Positions 36,060-47,424 of a DNA stretch of 64,000 bases are shown here, piece after piece. A program made the translations under genes and the position numbers. Where the stretch lies: positions 3,347,501-3,411,500 of the forward strand of contig NC_064035.1 of assembly GCF_932526225.1 (NCBI RefSeq), given 5' to 3'. This DNA is from Nematostella vectensis (Eukaryota; Cnidaria; Anthozoa; Actiniaria; Edwardsiidae). The notes beneath the pieces are model-generated. The model made no database searches. It worked only from the letters and a program-made list of their open reading frames with translations, and was not told the origin of the DNA. How positions within the stretch are numbered: position 1 is the stretch's first letter; every line of letters begins with the position of its first letter.

Positions 36060-39000
36060 TTTGCCTTCAAGTGATGAGTCAAGAGCCTTATACTGTTATC
36101 AGATCAGCACATAAGTCGAGTGTGTTTTGATAAAGACAGGTTCTCTTCAAGTGCGCGTCTCGGGATGGTTCTGGGTTTCGAATTGTATGCGAGCTTTGCC
36201 TTGCTTTAATACCTCTACCCCCGCTATTGTGTGACGCCTAGGCCCCTGGTCATAGGACTCCCTTGTCTAAACAATCCTCAATGTGCAGAACCAAAACCGA
36301 ACAAAACAGGCTTTTAAGTGCAACTGTCAAAAGCCCATCAAGGGCCGTACCCGACCAATTAACCAGTGATTAGCATGAAACTCAGGTGAGATAACGTGTT
36401 TGCGTAAGCCCCCTCTAAGGACCATTTGATTTTCGCGGCTAAATAGAGTATTCGTGGCCTGTACAAATACCGTTTTAAGCGCTTAATTGTGTTCGGATAT
36501 TGAAACCAAAATGTGGATGATGGGCCTCCCAGGAAAGCTTATGGCTGTCGCCTTACATGATCTATGCTCGTGTTGCCGAACGAATGCTGCTTTACGATAG
36601 AGTCACAAATAAGGGTTATAAAGCATGCTAGAGAAACAACAAAGTACCAAAGTTTTGACAGTAGAATGCCATTATGACAGAATTTAGATACACACGTGTA
36701 AAGTTAACATAATTTATTTGAGAGATTATAGCAACGTTGTTAAAATGTACGTTTTTTCCCTAAAGCATTCTTTGTTACTTGGAAGGTTAGGTCGAGGCTT
36801 CCTAGCAACGACAATCATCAATAAATTGAATCAAACTATAATCTACTTCCAATAAGTAAAACGGGTAAAAGACTGATCTATCATATGATTTTTAGAATGA
36901 ATAAATTATGTACACTAAAACAAGATTTGAACACTGGTACCCAAGGAAACAATTTTCTCCCAGCATGTTAAAACTATCCGTAGCCTAGTTGATGTGATTT
37001 TTTCGTCTTCGACTTTCTTCCCAGATCATGCAGCTGTATTTACCGGCAAAAAGCTCAATTAAAGAATCGAACTCAGAAAGAAAGTGACAGAATACTACAT
37101 TTAACAATGGCTGCTTAGATTGCCGTTTAGCCCGCACATCTGCTACGTAAGTCAACAACACAGACAAAGGTAGCAAATGTTTAAAGGCTTTTTACCTCGA
37201 AACGATTGCAAGTTTGCTAAAAACACTATTTATCAGATTATTCACTATTACCCTTTGTACATTTGCAAATACCACAACCACAAAATCGAACAGATAATCA
37301 AGTTTTACAACTACAAAACTGACCATATTGTTATATTCTGAATATTTTTCATAGGGAAGTAGTACAATGAAAAGTTGTAGAATTAGCACATCCTGCTTAG
37401 TTTGAATGCGTTTTTTTTGCTTCGTCCGTCTATTCTCACACTTGAATAAGTATCAAAACAATCTTATTTTTACACTATCAATTCATGATCGCGCACCACC
37501 AAACTGTTTTCTTTTCACTTCTCAATCGAGTTGTTTTAATTGCGTGTCAATTTGACAGGATGATAAGCAAATTCCTTTTCTCGTAGAGACCAGTATAGAG
37601 ACGTAGATTTTAATAAGATTTGTGCAGGTATCATGCGACAATACGCCGGGTCCCGGGGAAACGTTCGCCCATGGTTGACAGTGTCGGCTAACGTACAAAC
37701 ACGCGCGAGATAGCAAAGAAAGCAACATGTAAGACCAAAATCCGGGCTTGACATCCCCACACCGGTATGGTAAAATGTGGTTGCTATTTGCAAAAATGAT
37801 TACATATTTTTAGGGTGGCTTTCATTGTTTTAGGTGATGTTATTTGTTCCTGTATTGCTTTTACTGTCAAACTTTTGCAGAGAATCCTCATATCCAATTA
37901 AGCTTACTAATAATGGTGAAAATATTGAATTAAAAACAACATTTTGAATATGCGTTCCCACTTTTCTTATTAATAATGTCTTTTCATCATTCTGCACAAT
38001 AAAGAACTAACTACATCTGCGATTTACTTAAAAACTTTGATGTTATTTTGCAGTGCTTCATACTCTATGCATTTTTCGTAGAACACGATTTAAACTAGCC
38101 AATTATATATACTGGACCATATATTGGACCATTTAGAGTAATGCGGCAATTACAATAATTTTCTGGATTTAATATTACGTAAAGTACGTAACCTAGGCTT
38201 GCCTAGGTCACTTGGTCATCCGACCGATTCAATAAAAGTATGAAAGCGTTTATAATCATACATAGCCAAAACGAAGCCTAAATATCCATGCGTAAAACTT
38301 TTAAAACAAGCTAGTAAAGATAATTTAGCCTGTTGATCTCCCAGATTATAGATAGTCAATGGAACACACTGATGTTTATCAAACACTCCGTGATCAAGCA
38401 CAACAAGATGCGTGTACTTGGGAATTAAGAGGTACAGGTTATTATTTTTTTTTTTTACCTAAATCACATACGCTAAGTGCGACAAGGTGTCGCTATTCAA
38501 ACTGTCGTGAGAAACGGCCTCATACCGCAAGACTAAACGTTACCTCTCGGCGCCGTACAAGTATTCTGTATGAATAAGAGAAAAGAAAAAAGGCACCGCT
38601 TGTCTTCCATTGCTTTGTCCTTTCACGATAAGAGCCCTAAAAATATTACGAAATGCTCAACTTGTCTTTTCTATAAAATCCTCACACTTTTTTTCTTTTT
38701 TGCGTTTTTTGGGTACTTTGTATATATAACTGTCTGGTCTTCTTGTGGTTCTACTAACCATACACTATTAGTCGAGCTTGTTCATAGAAAAGCATTATAA
38801 AAAGTATAAACTCATGGAAATCATATTAATGATTGCTTTGTCTGTTATTTTGGCTCCAAAGAGGCAATTAGTCGGCTCTTTTACAGAGGGTCATCCCATT
38901 GGCGCGCATGCGACCTTCACGAGTGCGAATAGATGAGCATTAAGGTGAAAGTATTACTGCTGCACATAGGTTTAGCGCTAGAAGGCTAGCACAGTATACA

Positions 39001-41480
39001 GCTTGATCCTTTTTCATGAAAGTGTTTCCTTGCCACAAAATCCTGAGTGTTTTATGATACTTAGAGTATCAGTTTTAAAAAGCATTACATTGCGCTAAGA
39101 GATAATTTGTTCCTTTTATCCAGTTTTGATAGTGTTGATAACTTATTCCCTTTTCTCTTGGTGCATTATATCAGACAAAGACTCATTGCAGAGTTCTAGC
39201 CCCGTGGGGTTTTTTGAAATAAAAATAAAAATGCGTTTGTTTTATATTATCACAGCTTAAACACGACTAGAAGTGCAGCCAACTGTTTGTGGACGTTTTT
39301 TGTTTTCAAATTCTTATCCCATATTTTATATTTAATATATATCATTTAATTTTTGGTTTTATATCAAGCTCTTGTTGGGGTTGCCGTTTGAAACGGAATG
39401 AAAACAACCGACTACCAACAAAACATTGACTGCCAAAAACAGCCCATATTCAATACTCTTCCATCGTCAGTATACATAAATAACACTGCCAAAGTACTGC
39501 CATTTCAGAAACTACCTAAAGACATAAACTCCCCTCCCTCACCCTGAGGGAGGAACTAATCCTCGGCGAACATGCAGCCACGGAGATGCCATTTTTTATT
39601 CATATGCCCTTGAATGAACTCCACATAGATGAGAAGCAAACTCAATCTCCAAGCAACGGGAAAAAAACGAGGTTTAAACATTTATTCAGTCCCGTCCTTA
39701 GTGTCAATTTATTATGATGGACGGTCCATGAACGGTGCACAAGAGACGAACGCTATTTCTTGGCGGTAATACTCAGACAAAGGACAGGTGAAATCACCTG
39801 TTAACTATTTAGTCTAGATTTAGTCTAAAGTGTAACGTGTAACTTTGTCGCCTACGCTCATTTGTGTGCAAGATAAATAGTTGCTTTTTTGATGTAATTT
39901 TTTTTAAGCAGGACAGCCCTCAGTAGTAAAAACACCATCTTCTGAAATGCCCTACTCCCTTTTCTAAGTCGAAATGTTTTGTCTTTGTTTTACAAAAAGA
40001 AATAAGAAACCGTTGAAATGAGGATTAAAGATTGAGTTTCAAAAGTGAATTTATTTTTTGTATCAGCACTTTGAGTGCAAATCGAAGTGTAACCCTTAAG
40101 GGATACTGTTTTCGCCACTTTTATGCCGCTATTTCCGTTTTGAAGTGAGTTTGCTTGTCATGTTCCCGCACATGTATCGCTACATCTGCTTATGCGTGTA
40201 CTTTAGACTTTAAATGCCTTTTGTTGCTAGGTTTGCTAAAGCAGTGCACATCCGTTACGACATTTTATGCCGTTGCGAGGGATTCATTAGTTAATGACCT
40301 CGCTATTTTGTTCCTACTATGGCCCATGACAGATGTTCTGTGTGTACTGCTGTTGATGGACGCTCTCTGGATTTTGTATCGAACTATTTTCCGCGGATAA
40401 CAGCTCTCTTGATTACTAGGATCCTTCCTCATAACTAATCGAATCATCCCGCCATCTGCTACACAATGCCTATCGTTCTTATTTAGTTTATGGAATGTGT
40501 TTTTCTTTTTAGAAATCAGAAAAATAAACTGTTTCGACTGTTAAGTTCCTTTTGCGATTGCAAAAATGTAGTATCTTCTATGAACAACGCCCAATTTAAG
40601 TTTATCGGAATTCCTCTTCGAGGTTGAGCCAACATGCTAATATGTTTCAGAAAAGATGTCTCACCTATAGTATACACCTACGTTGATACATTCTGGAAAA
40701 ACAAAGTAAGTCTAAGTTACAACGTGAATTTTTGTATTTTGTTCATTCACTATATTGGCTTCTATCTAACCAGTCATGTAAAGTGTTCGGTCATTGTCTT
40801 ATTATGATTGATCTTAGAAATGGCTACGAATCATAACAAGTACTCTAATCGATGAAAAAAGTTCATTTGAAACTTTTATTGATTCGTTTGATGGCAATTA
40901 ACCCAGCTGTATACATAGCCTTTTTATTCCGCCTTATTCTTTATCCGTCTTTAAAATCGAATCTAGCGGGTTAGTGCTAAAAATGTATTAGGAATGAATA
41001 AAAAATATTTGAACACCGGAAAGCTGAAAAAGTATTTTTGTGATAATAGGAACAGGGATATGACTTTTGAAGGAGAAGGTGTTGGAGGAACTGTAAAGTT
41101 GCTCCACATTATATTTTATAAACTTTAAACACGATGTTTAACTTATCATTCCATCCCTGCCATTTTTTTTTTTTTTGCTTACCAGAGTTAGTTGGGAAAG
41201 GAACATATGATTTTGATTAACCTCAAAGGCCTTTGTTTTCACTTAAATACTTGTTTTTAATATTTGTGCGGTTAATTTGGCCGCACCTAAACGCCTTTGA
41301 ATGGTATTTTCTTTTATTACATCTCTATCGGCCACTATAGGTGATTAAATGTCTTCGTTAGTTTTTTTGAATTTTCGAACTCGAAACCGATTATCATGGC
41401 AGTACAATTGGGCTTGTATCGGTCAGGTATATGAATGCATGCGTCCATCTTATTAGAACTTTAGAAGCACACTAGCATAC
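36060..41480. other. Intergenic, 5' flank of the Six gene and beyond
   Basis: No confident gene. All ORFs are under about 90 codons and lack recognisable motifs. AT-rich unique sequence throughout. Regulatory DNA for the Six gene is expected just above 36,060 but no defined element stands out. Confidence 0.4.
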
Positions 41481-41735
41481 ACACATTGGCACCAGTCGGG
41501 CCAAGACGGGACGCTAGCACAGTCTATTACCCGTGCAGTTCGGCAACCATGGACAGCTGTTTCGTCCTTATTAGGACTCGTCAGCATGGCATAGCCGGTT
41601 TGCCTCAGTTAAACTTCATCGGCAAAATAAACTGCAGGGCGACTTCGACTCGAACGAAGTGCTTTAAACCACAGCTTAGATCCATGTGGGATCTAGAGCT
41701 GCGACCGGGCTAGCGTGATGCCAATTGTGGCGTGA
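41460..41735 (-). mobile_element. Probable small hammerhead-bearing retroelement copy (boundaries uncertain)
   Basis: GC-richer island around the ribozyme in otherwise AT-rich DNA. Short inverted words ACGCTAGC (about 41,511) and GCTAGCGT (about 41,708) flank it. GCGTGATGCCAAT is tandemly duplicated at one edge (41,713-41,742). No reverse transcriptase is encoded here, so it would be non-autonomous or a fragment. Confidence 0.4.
41542..41604 (-). ncRNA. Type I hammerhead ribozyme
   Basis: Read on the minus strand: the conserved core CTGACGA (41,584-41,578), stem II GTCC-TAATAA-GGAC (a 4-bp stem with a 6-base loop), GAAA, a very short stem III (ACA...TGT), and the cleavage triplet GTC (41,554-41,552). 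Stem I pairs CCATG before the core with CATGG after the cleavage site, and outside an internal loop GGCAA pairs with TTGCC. Every invariant position of the CUGANGA/GAAA/NUH core is present. Very short stem III with open-ended stem I is the form known from Penelope-like retroelements and retrozymes. Predicted cleavage is between 41,552 and 41,551. It probably belongs to a small retroelement copy spanning about 41,460-41,720. Confidence 0.85.
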
Positions 41736-41739
41736 TGCC

Positions 41740-41865
41740 AATAGTTAAATTTAAATTTCTTTTTTAATTTTTTAAAAAAATTTAATAGTTAAATTTAAAT
41801 TTCTTTTTTACATTTAAAAAAAAATTAATAGTTAAATTTAAATTTAAATTTAAAGTTAAATTTCA
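41740..41865. repeat. AT-rich direct repeats
   Basis: AATAGTTAAATTTAAATTTC followed by a T run is repeated two to three times over 125 bp. The whole block is over 85 percent A/T. Confidence 0.75.
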
Positions 41866-42535
41866 GAATGACAAGCATCGTGAAGTAAATAAAATTTATT
41901 GGAAAACCTAAGGAAAATCCAAATCAAAAATCTGGTATAGTTAAACTAAAAAACAGAAATCATGCACCTCTTAATTGAACACAATTATTCATTTATTGTT
42001 TGGAGCTAAATTGGATTTTGTTAAGAGGGTAGATAAACAGTTTATTCAGCAGGCATCAAATGAACATTAAAAAGATGAAAAAATGGACCGAAAGTATTAA
42101 AAACAGCTGAACGGACATTCTTTAATGGCGATGTATGGAATTACATCATCCTCTTTCGCTCACCTACTGTGTATGTCTACTATTTCTCTCTAGTAGAAGC
42201 AAGGGCAATTTTTAGCATTTGTTGGCAATCTGGGGGTAGCGTAAATGCAATACTGCAAGGATCTGAACTAGCTAAGAATTTTAGGGGAATGCCAATTTCT
42301 TGCGATATTCGTTGGATATGAAACCAAGTGAGCCAGGAATATAAAACCCGAAAAAATATCTTATCGTAATTTATCTGACCTAATTCCAACGGAAAAATCA
42401 CAAGAAAAAAGAAAAGACTATGTACATGACATATGATCAGGTAATATGGTAAAAAGCTAAAACTAATTTCAAGCATTATTTTTATGATTTTTATGAAGGT
42501 GGCGCCCATATGATCTATGCCAAATCAAACAAGAG
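41866..42535. other. Intergenic, nothing recognised
   Basis: Unique AT-rich sequence. A 109-codon minus-strand ORF (42,509-42,180) has hydrophobic stretches but no identifiable family. It is followed at about 42,537-42,556 by an (AT)n run. Confidence 0.35.
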
Positions 42536-42572
42536 GATATATATATATATATATATTTTTTACTTTTAACTA

Positions 42573-42738
42573 CAGTCGAAGTTCTCGCGACCACCCTTGG
42601 GGTTTGAAAATTGGGATCTGAAAATTGGTCGCTTTCGACAGTTTAAAAGCAAAAGAACAACTTTGTTGGGGCTTTGAAATTGTGGTCGTTAAGTGAGCTG
42701 GTCTTTTGCGAGTGTGGTCGCTCAGAGAGCTTCGACTG
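42573..42738. mobile_element. MITE, 166 bp, TA target duplication, pogo/Tc1-like termini
   Basis: The left end CAGTCGAAGTTCTCGCGACC and the reverse complement of the right end (CAGTCGAAGCTCTCTGAGCG, then ACCAC) form imperfect terminal inverted repeats of about 22-25 bp. TA dinucleotides flank both sides (42,571-42,572 and 42,739-42,740). There is no coding capacity. CAGTCGAA-type ends with a TA duplication fit non-autonomous pogo/Tc1-mariner-superfamily elements. Confidence 0.85.
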
Positions 42739-43199
42739 TATTAATTTTTCTCCACGCCAGTTGCTATAAATCCTCACTTGCTTACAGATGACAATAAATA
42801 AATTGCTTAGGAAGCAAAGATGCTTGCGCCTTCGTCCAAGATATATAGAATTCAGTACATGTTATATGAATCTGAAAAAGATGCTAAATAGAAGCTGAAT
42901 CGAAAATATCAGAAAAGCCTCCACAAATCAGCCAATTGAAATGGTTGCTTTTTCACACTCTTTTCTAGGATGTAAAAATGGTGGCTCTTTAAACTTTAAA
43001 ATGGCAAATGCCTTATTTCGCGTTCAAAAATCTTCGGAAGAACAAAAAATGCGATTCGAACAGAAAAAAATTCACACGCATAACTCCAGTAGGCTGTTCA
43101 GTATTATAAACATCAAGTCCGCATATTCTCCGCGAACTATATCAAGTGGTCTTTATTCTATTGTTTTGTGCTCTTATTATTCGCGTTCTCTTTTTTCCT

Positions 43200-44203
43200 T
43201 TTCTTTTCCTCTTCTTTAATCTCCAGTCCACGTAGCGCCGAGGTCTACACGTCTGTACCTTGAGTCCGTAGTGTAGTTTGCCCTTGGCCAGCGCCATACA
43301 AACCTGGCAGAACAATGGATATCTTGGTTACCACCAATGACATATATTGGTATTCTGGATTTTCGCAAGTCCTTTCCGCTTCCATTCCAAATATTTATTC
43401 TACGCGGTCTTGTTGGTCATGAGTTACTTCTCCTTTGGTCCTTTAAAGTCGCTTAATTTGATGATAGATTTCTTCAGGTTTCCTGGCAGAAACTGGTCGA
43501 CTTTGTCAAAGTCCATGTACACGGGGACGGAACCGGAAGCGAGTGAGTGATACAATCTATCATCGACGAAAATTCATGAACACTAACGAGACACAATCAG
43601 CTTGTGCTGCTTTTACACGTACATGTTTTCCTTTGCGTACACGTTTTTCTTGGCGCTTAAATCAGGCATCGGGTAGATTGGTGCGGGGAAATCCCAATCG
43701 AGACGGTAGCCCACCAAGAGATTGAATAACTTGGATACGAGTTTGGAGTCTGTGAGGGAGGGAGTTTTTCCACGGAATTGTATTCTTTCGGCGGAGATTC
43801 CGAATATCCGGTTCCCTTGCGTTTACTACAAATACACTCGCGTTCTTCGCCATTTCCGGGTCACTTGATAACTCGCAAGGGACTGGACACTTTCACTCCC
43901 TTCCAGAGTAGAAAAATGGCCAGAAATGCGTGTGGTATACCCCTGTTCTCTGTACCGGGACCGTGCGCCCTCTGACACTAGACCAGTACACAATAAGTAT
44001 TCTCTTCTGGTGCTTTGGAAAGTCCGTAAAATTCAACTCCTGCATCTGGGCGGATAACGTTTTAGTGGATTCTTCTTGCTTGGTTGATGTTTGCTCCATA
44101 AATCATGATAGGGTTTCCTTTCGAGCCTTGACTCGTACAACAAGAGTACGAATACAACAATCCCTATTATAATTACAGAGACTTTAGTTTTCTTAAACAC
44201 CAT
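43200..44203 (-). pseudogene. GT10 alpha-1,3-fucosyltransferase pseudogene
   Basis: Successive minus-strand frames spell a Golgi fucosyltransferase. A start at 44,203 gives a short basic tail and a signal anchor (VSVIIIGIVVFVLLLYESRL). A frame change near 44,100 leads to a stem region and KRILIVYWSSV. An in-frame TGA follows at about 43,891-43,889, then CPVPCELSSDPEMAKNASVF. Another frame change near 43,770 gives KLFNLLVGYRLDWDFPAPIY. The central donor-binding part is missing. LYHSLASGSVPVYMDFDKVD (about 43,550-43,490), KKSIIKLSDFKGPKEK and NKYLEWKRKGLAK represent the conserved C-terminal region, interrupted by TAA and TAG. At least two frameshifts, several stops and an internal deletion make it non-functional. 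It is intronless. Confidence 0.85.
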
Positions 44204-44689
44204 TATCAGCGATGACTACAGTTAAACCATCTCTCTAGATACGGATCTGGTGTGTAGATTACAGACGTTTACACGATTGCATGACACGATGGCAAAAAAC
44301 AGATGGCTCTGCTCTGTCTCCCAAGCTGCAAAGTCACGGAACCACAGGGGTTGTAACACCCTCTACACACATAAGTGGCACCACGATGTGGATCCAAGCT
44401 CTAGCTAGTGAAAATCTAAAATTGAAAATTGCCTCTGTGGTGTTTTATGACGCGTCCCTTCTTGCTGACTCGTCAAAACATACAAGAGAATATAGATCCA
44501 GCGCTTTGTTTTTTAGTTTTCTTCGGCCGGGAAAAGGAGATCATAAATGCAGCTATGAATTTGAGTCATAGCATAATAAGACAGTTTTACACAAAGAATG
44601 CACGCTCAATAGATTGAAAAGTTTGCCAGAGTCACACCATTCAGCTCTTGACCTTTAAGGAAAGCTCACACCGGTCACCCGTGAACTCT

Positions 44690-45015
44690 ATTTTGAATTT
44701 CACTTATTCACTCTTAAATTTCACTCTATTATCGAACTTTCAAATCATTTTTTTATTATCGAACTCCAACTTGAAAATACCAAAATCAAACTCCCATGTC
44801 TCCCTCATTCCAATTATATATTACCTATTAATTTATATCAATTACATTGACTTGATTATCAATTGTTATCAATTAGATTGCTTATCAATTTCTACCCATT
44901 AAAATTTTTATTATAAATTGTTATCAATTTCTATCAATTGATATCAATTTTTATTAAATAGACTCGCACAAATATTGATTATCAATTACTTGTTTAAGTA
45001 AATTGATATCAATTA
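44690..45015. repeat. AT-rich TATCAATT-type low-complexity block
   Basis: The words TATCAATT, TTATCAATT and GATATCAATT recur more than ten times at irregular spacing. It abuts the 12/24-bp array that follows. Confidence 0.7.
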
Positions 45016-45049
45016 ATATCAAATGATGCTAAATATCTATTTTACTGAA

Positions 45050-46262
45050 ATGGACTCTGGAATACACTCTGGACTGGACCCTGGACTGGAATCTGGACTG
45101 GAATCTGGACCCTGGGCTGGGCTATGGAATGGACCCTAGACTGGGCTCTGGGGTTGACCTTGGATTGGAATCTGGACCCTGGACTGGGCTCAGGAATGGA
45201 CCCTGGAATGGACTCTGAAATAGACCCTTGAATGGGCCCAGGACTAGACTCTGGAATGGACCCTGGACTGGACTCTGAAATGGACCCTGGACTGGACTCT
45301 GGAATGGACCCAGGACTGGACTCTGGGATGGACCCAGGACTGGACTCTGGAATGGACCCAGGACTGGACTCTGGGATGGACCCTGGACTGGACTCTGGGC
45401 TGGAACCTGGAATGGACCCTGGTATGGACTCTGGAATAGACCCTGGACTGGACCCTGGACTGGAATCTGGACTGGAATCTGGACCCTGGGCTGGGCTATG
45501 GAATGGACCCTAGACTGGACTCTGGAATTGACCTTGGACTGGAATCTGGACCCTGAACTGGGCTCAGGAATGGACCCTGGAATGGACTCTGAAATAGACC
45601 CTGGACGGGACCCTGGAATGGACTCTAGACTGGACTCTGGACTGGACCCTGGAATGGACCCTGGTATGGACTCTGAAATGGACTCTGGTATGGACTCTGG
45701 AATGGACCCTGGACTGGACTCTGGACTGGACCCTGGAATAGACCCTGGTATGGACTCTGGAATGGGCCCTGGTATGGACTCTGGAATGGACCCTGGACTG
45801 GACTCTAGACTAGACCCTGGAATGGACCCTGGTATGGACTCTGGAATAGACCCTGGACTGGACTCTGGACTGGACCCTGGAATGAACCCTGGTATGGACT
45901 CTGGGATGGACCCTGGACTGGACTCTGGACTGGACCCTGGACTGGACCCTGGTATGGACTCTGGAATAGACCCTGGACTGGACTCTGGAATATACCCTAA
46001 ACTGGACTCTACACTGGACTCTAAACTGTACTCTAGACTGGACCCTGGACTGGACTCCGGAATGGACCCCGGACTGAATTCTGGAATGGACCCTGGACTG
46101 GACTCTAGACTGGACCCTGGACTGGACTCTGGACTGGACCCTGGACTGGACCTTGGACTGGAACCTGGGCTGGGCTCTAGACTGGACTCTGGACTGTACT
46201 TTAGACTGTACTCTGGAATGGACCCTGGACTGGACTCTAAACTGGACTCTGGACTCGAGTAT
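45050..46262. repeat. 12/24-bp tandem array, about 100 units of 12 bp
   Basis: Units CTGGACTGGACC and CTGGAATGGACT alternate to give a 24-bp higher period. One frame per strand stays open for long distances: an acidic Asp-Pro-Gly-Leu-Asp-Ser-Gly-Met periodic peptide on plus, and a Ser-Pro-Gly-Ser-rich one (381 codons) on minus. Open frames on both strands are expected from a stop-free repeat unit and are not taken as genes. It lies in the 3' flank of the minus-strand GPCR. Confidence 0.93.
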
Positions 46263-46450
46263 CGCACTAATTTGCGTGTGGGAGGATGTCACCAAAAAGT
46301 TTACTAAGCGAAATTTTAGATAATAAAAGCCAAATCTCGTTCCCAGAGCCCACGTATCTTCGTACCAGCGGCACGCGCACAAAGATCGCGGGTGATGACG
46401 GGATGAAAAGACACCCAACACATCAGAAATTATGTTTTCATTCACTTTCA

Positions 46451-47419
46451 CTACATCAAATGTACAGCTGTTGGTAATTTACCACGGCGTTTGGATTGCT
46501 TAAAATAAAATATCGGATCGATAATCGAGGGAATATATCCCATTATAGTTACCACAATACGGAATACGAAATCTTCTTCGTAGCTAAGCTTGTCTCTATA
46601 ATTGCTAACAATTAAAACGCGACTTAAAAAGAACAACAAGTAGGGAACTACTGAAAAAAGGATCAGATTCACAACAAGCATCGCCTCCTTGAAACGCCAA
46701 GCGTCGGACTTCAAAGAAATGTTACCGTCTACAAATATCTTTTGCCGCTTTTTTAGAAACCGTCCGATGGCAATGGTGGTGTACATCAGGACAACATTGG
46801 CGACTATATAATGTACAACGGTATTTGCGCCAAGTAAGGCAACATCGGAGTGCGTGTCGTTCGAAGGGTAGCAGTTTAACGTGTACTGGGACTCCCCGAT
46901 GGCTCGACGATCAAGCGATTGGAAGATACCAACGACAAAGGCGCGCACAAATCCGATGAACCACGAGACGATAAGCAGTTTCTTGGTGAGGCTCGCGGAA
47001 GGCGCGCGGAATGGATGGAAAACGGCCAGGTACCTTTCTACAGCTATGATAAGCAGGTTGTAGATTGTAATACCTTGGAAAATATGCTCACAGCCTACGA
47101 CGAGAAAACACATCTCACTGAAGTAGGCATCTACATTGAGGTAAATAACCCCCAGTGGTGCCACTAAGGCTACACCCAGAGCACCAGACAGGGCTTTTGA
47201 AGAAATAGCGAGGGATGTACCGTCGGAAGGCTCTAATACTTGGGACGATTGCTCGTTTATCTTTACTGAATTCGATGTGAAGGGCCACCAGGTTTCCTGC
47301 GATGCCCATGAGGAAATCATCACAAATGCGATACAGATAGTCAGTTTAACATTGGCTTGCTGAGGTGAAAACACGTAGGTACGATTTGTACTGCTCGGAT
47401 TCATCACTTGTGTCTTCAT
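46451..47419 (-). CDS. Class A (rhodopsin-like) GPCR, orphan; TM1 region probably frame-damaged
   Basis: Single-exon ORF of 322 residues with TM3-TM7 clearly of the rhodopsin family: Cys104 and Cys183 for the extracellular disulphide, ERYLAVFHPF (ERY 128-130) after TM3, a basic third loop (GRFLKKRQK), and DPIFY at 301-305 as the NPxxY equivalent. TM2 (about 68-92) has Gly79 where the sodium-site Asp is normally found. TM1 is not convincing in this frame (SSWASQETWWPFTSNS), whereas the neighbouring frame at 47,309-47,270 encodes MGIAGNLVALHIEFSKDKR with the typical GN motif. Two compensating indels, a pseudogene, or sequence error would explain this. The ligand cannot be predicted. The ORF is otherwise open, with a plausible NRT glycosylation site near the N-terminus. 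Confidence 0.65.
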   Translation of the reverse strand: MKTQVMNPSSTNRTYVFSPQQANVKLTICIAFVMISSWASQETWWPFTSNSVKINEQSSQVLEPSDGTSLAISSKALSGALGVALVAPLGVIYLNVDAYFSEMCFLVVGCEHIFQGITIYNLLIIAVERYLAVFHPFRAPSASLTKKLLIVSWFIGFVRAFVVGIFQSLDRRAIGESQYTLNCYPSNDTHSDVALLGANTVVHYIVANVVLMYTTIAIGRFLKKRQKIFVDGNISLKSDAWRFKEAMLVVNLILFSVVPYLLFFLSRVLIVSNYRDKLSYEEDFVFRIVVTIMGYIPSIIDPIFYFKQSKRRGKLPTAVHLM

Positions 47420-47424
47420 GGGTA

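Noticed and set aside
45122-46451. Minus-strand 381- and 213-codon ORFs and plus-strand 93- and 269-codon ORFs
   Set aside because: Products of a stop-free 12/24-bp satellite, open on both strands; no support for translation.
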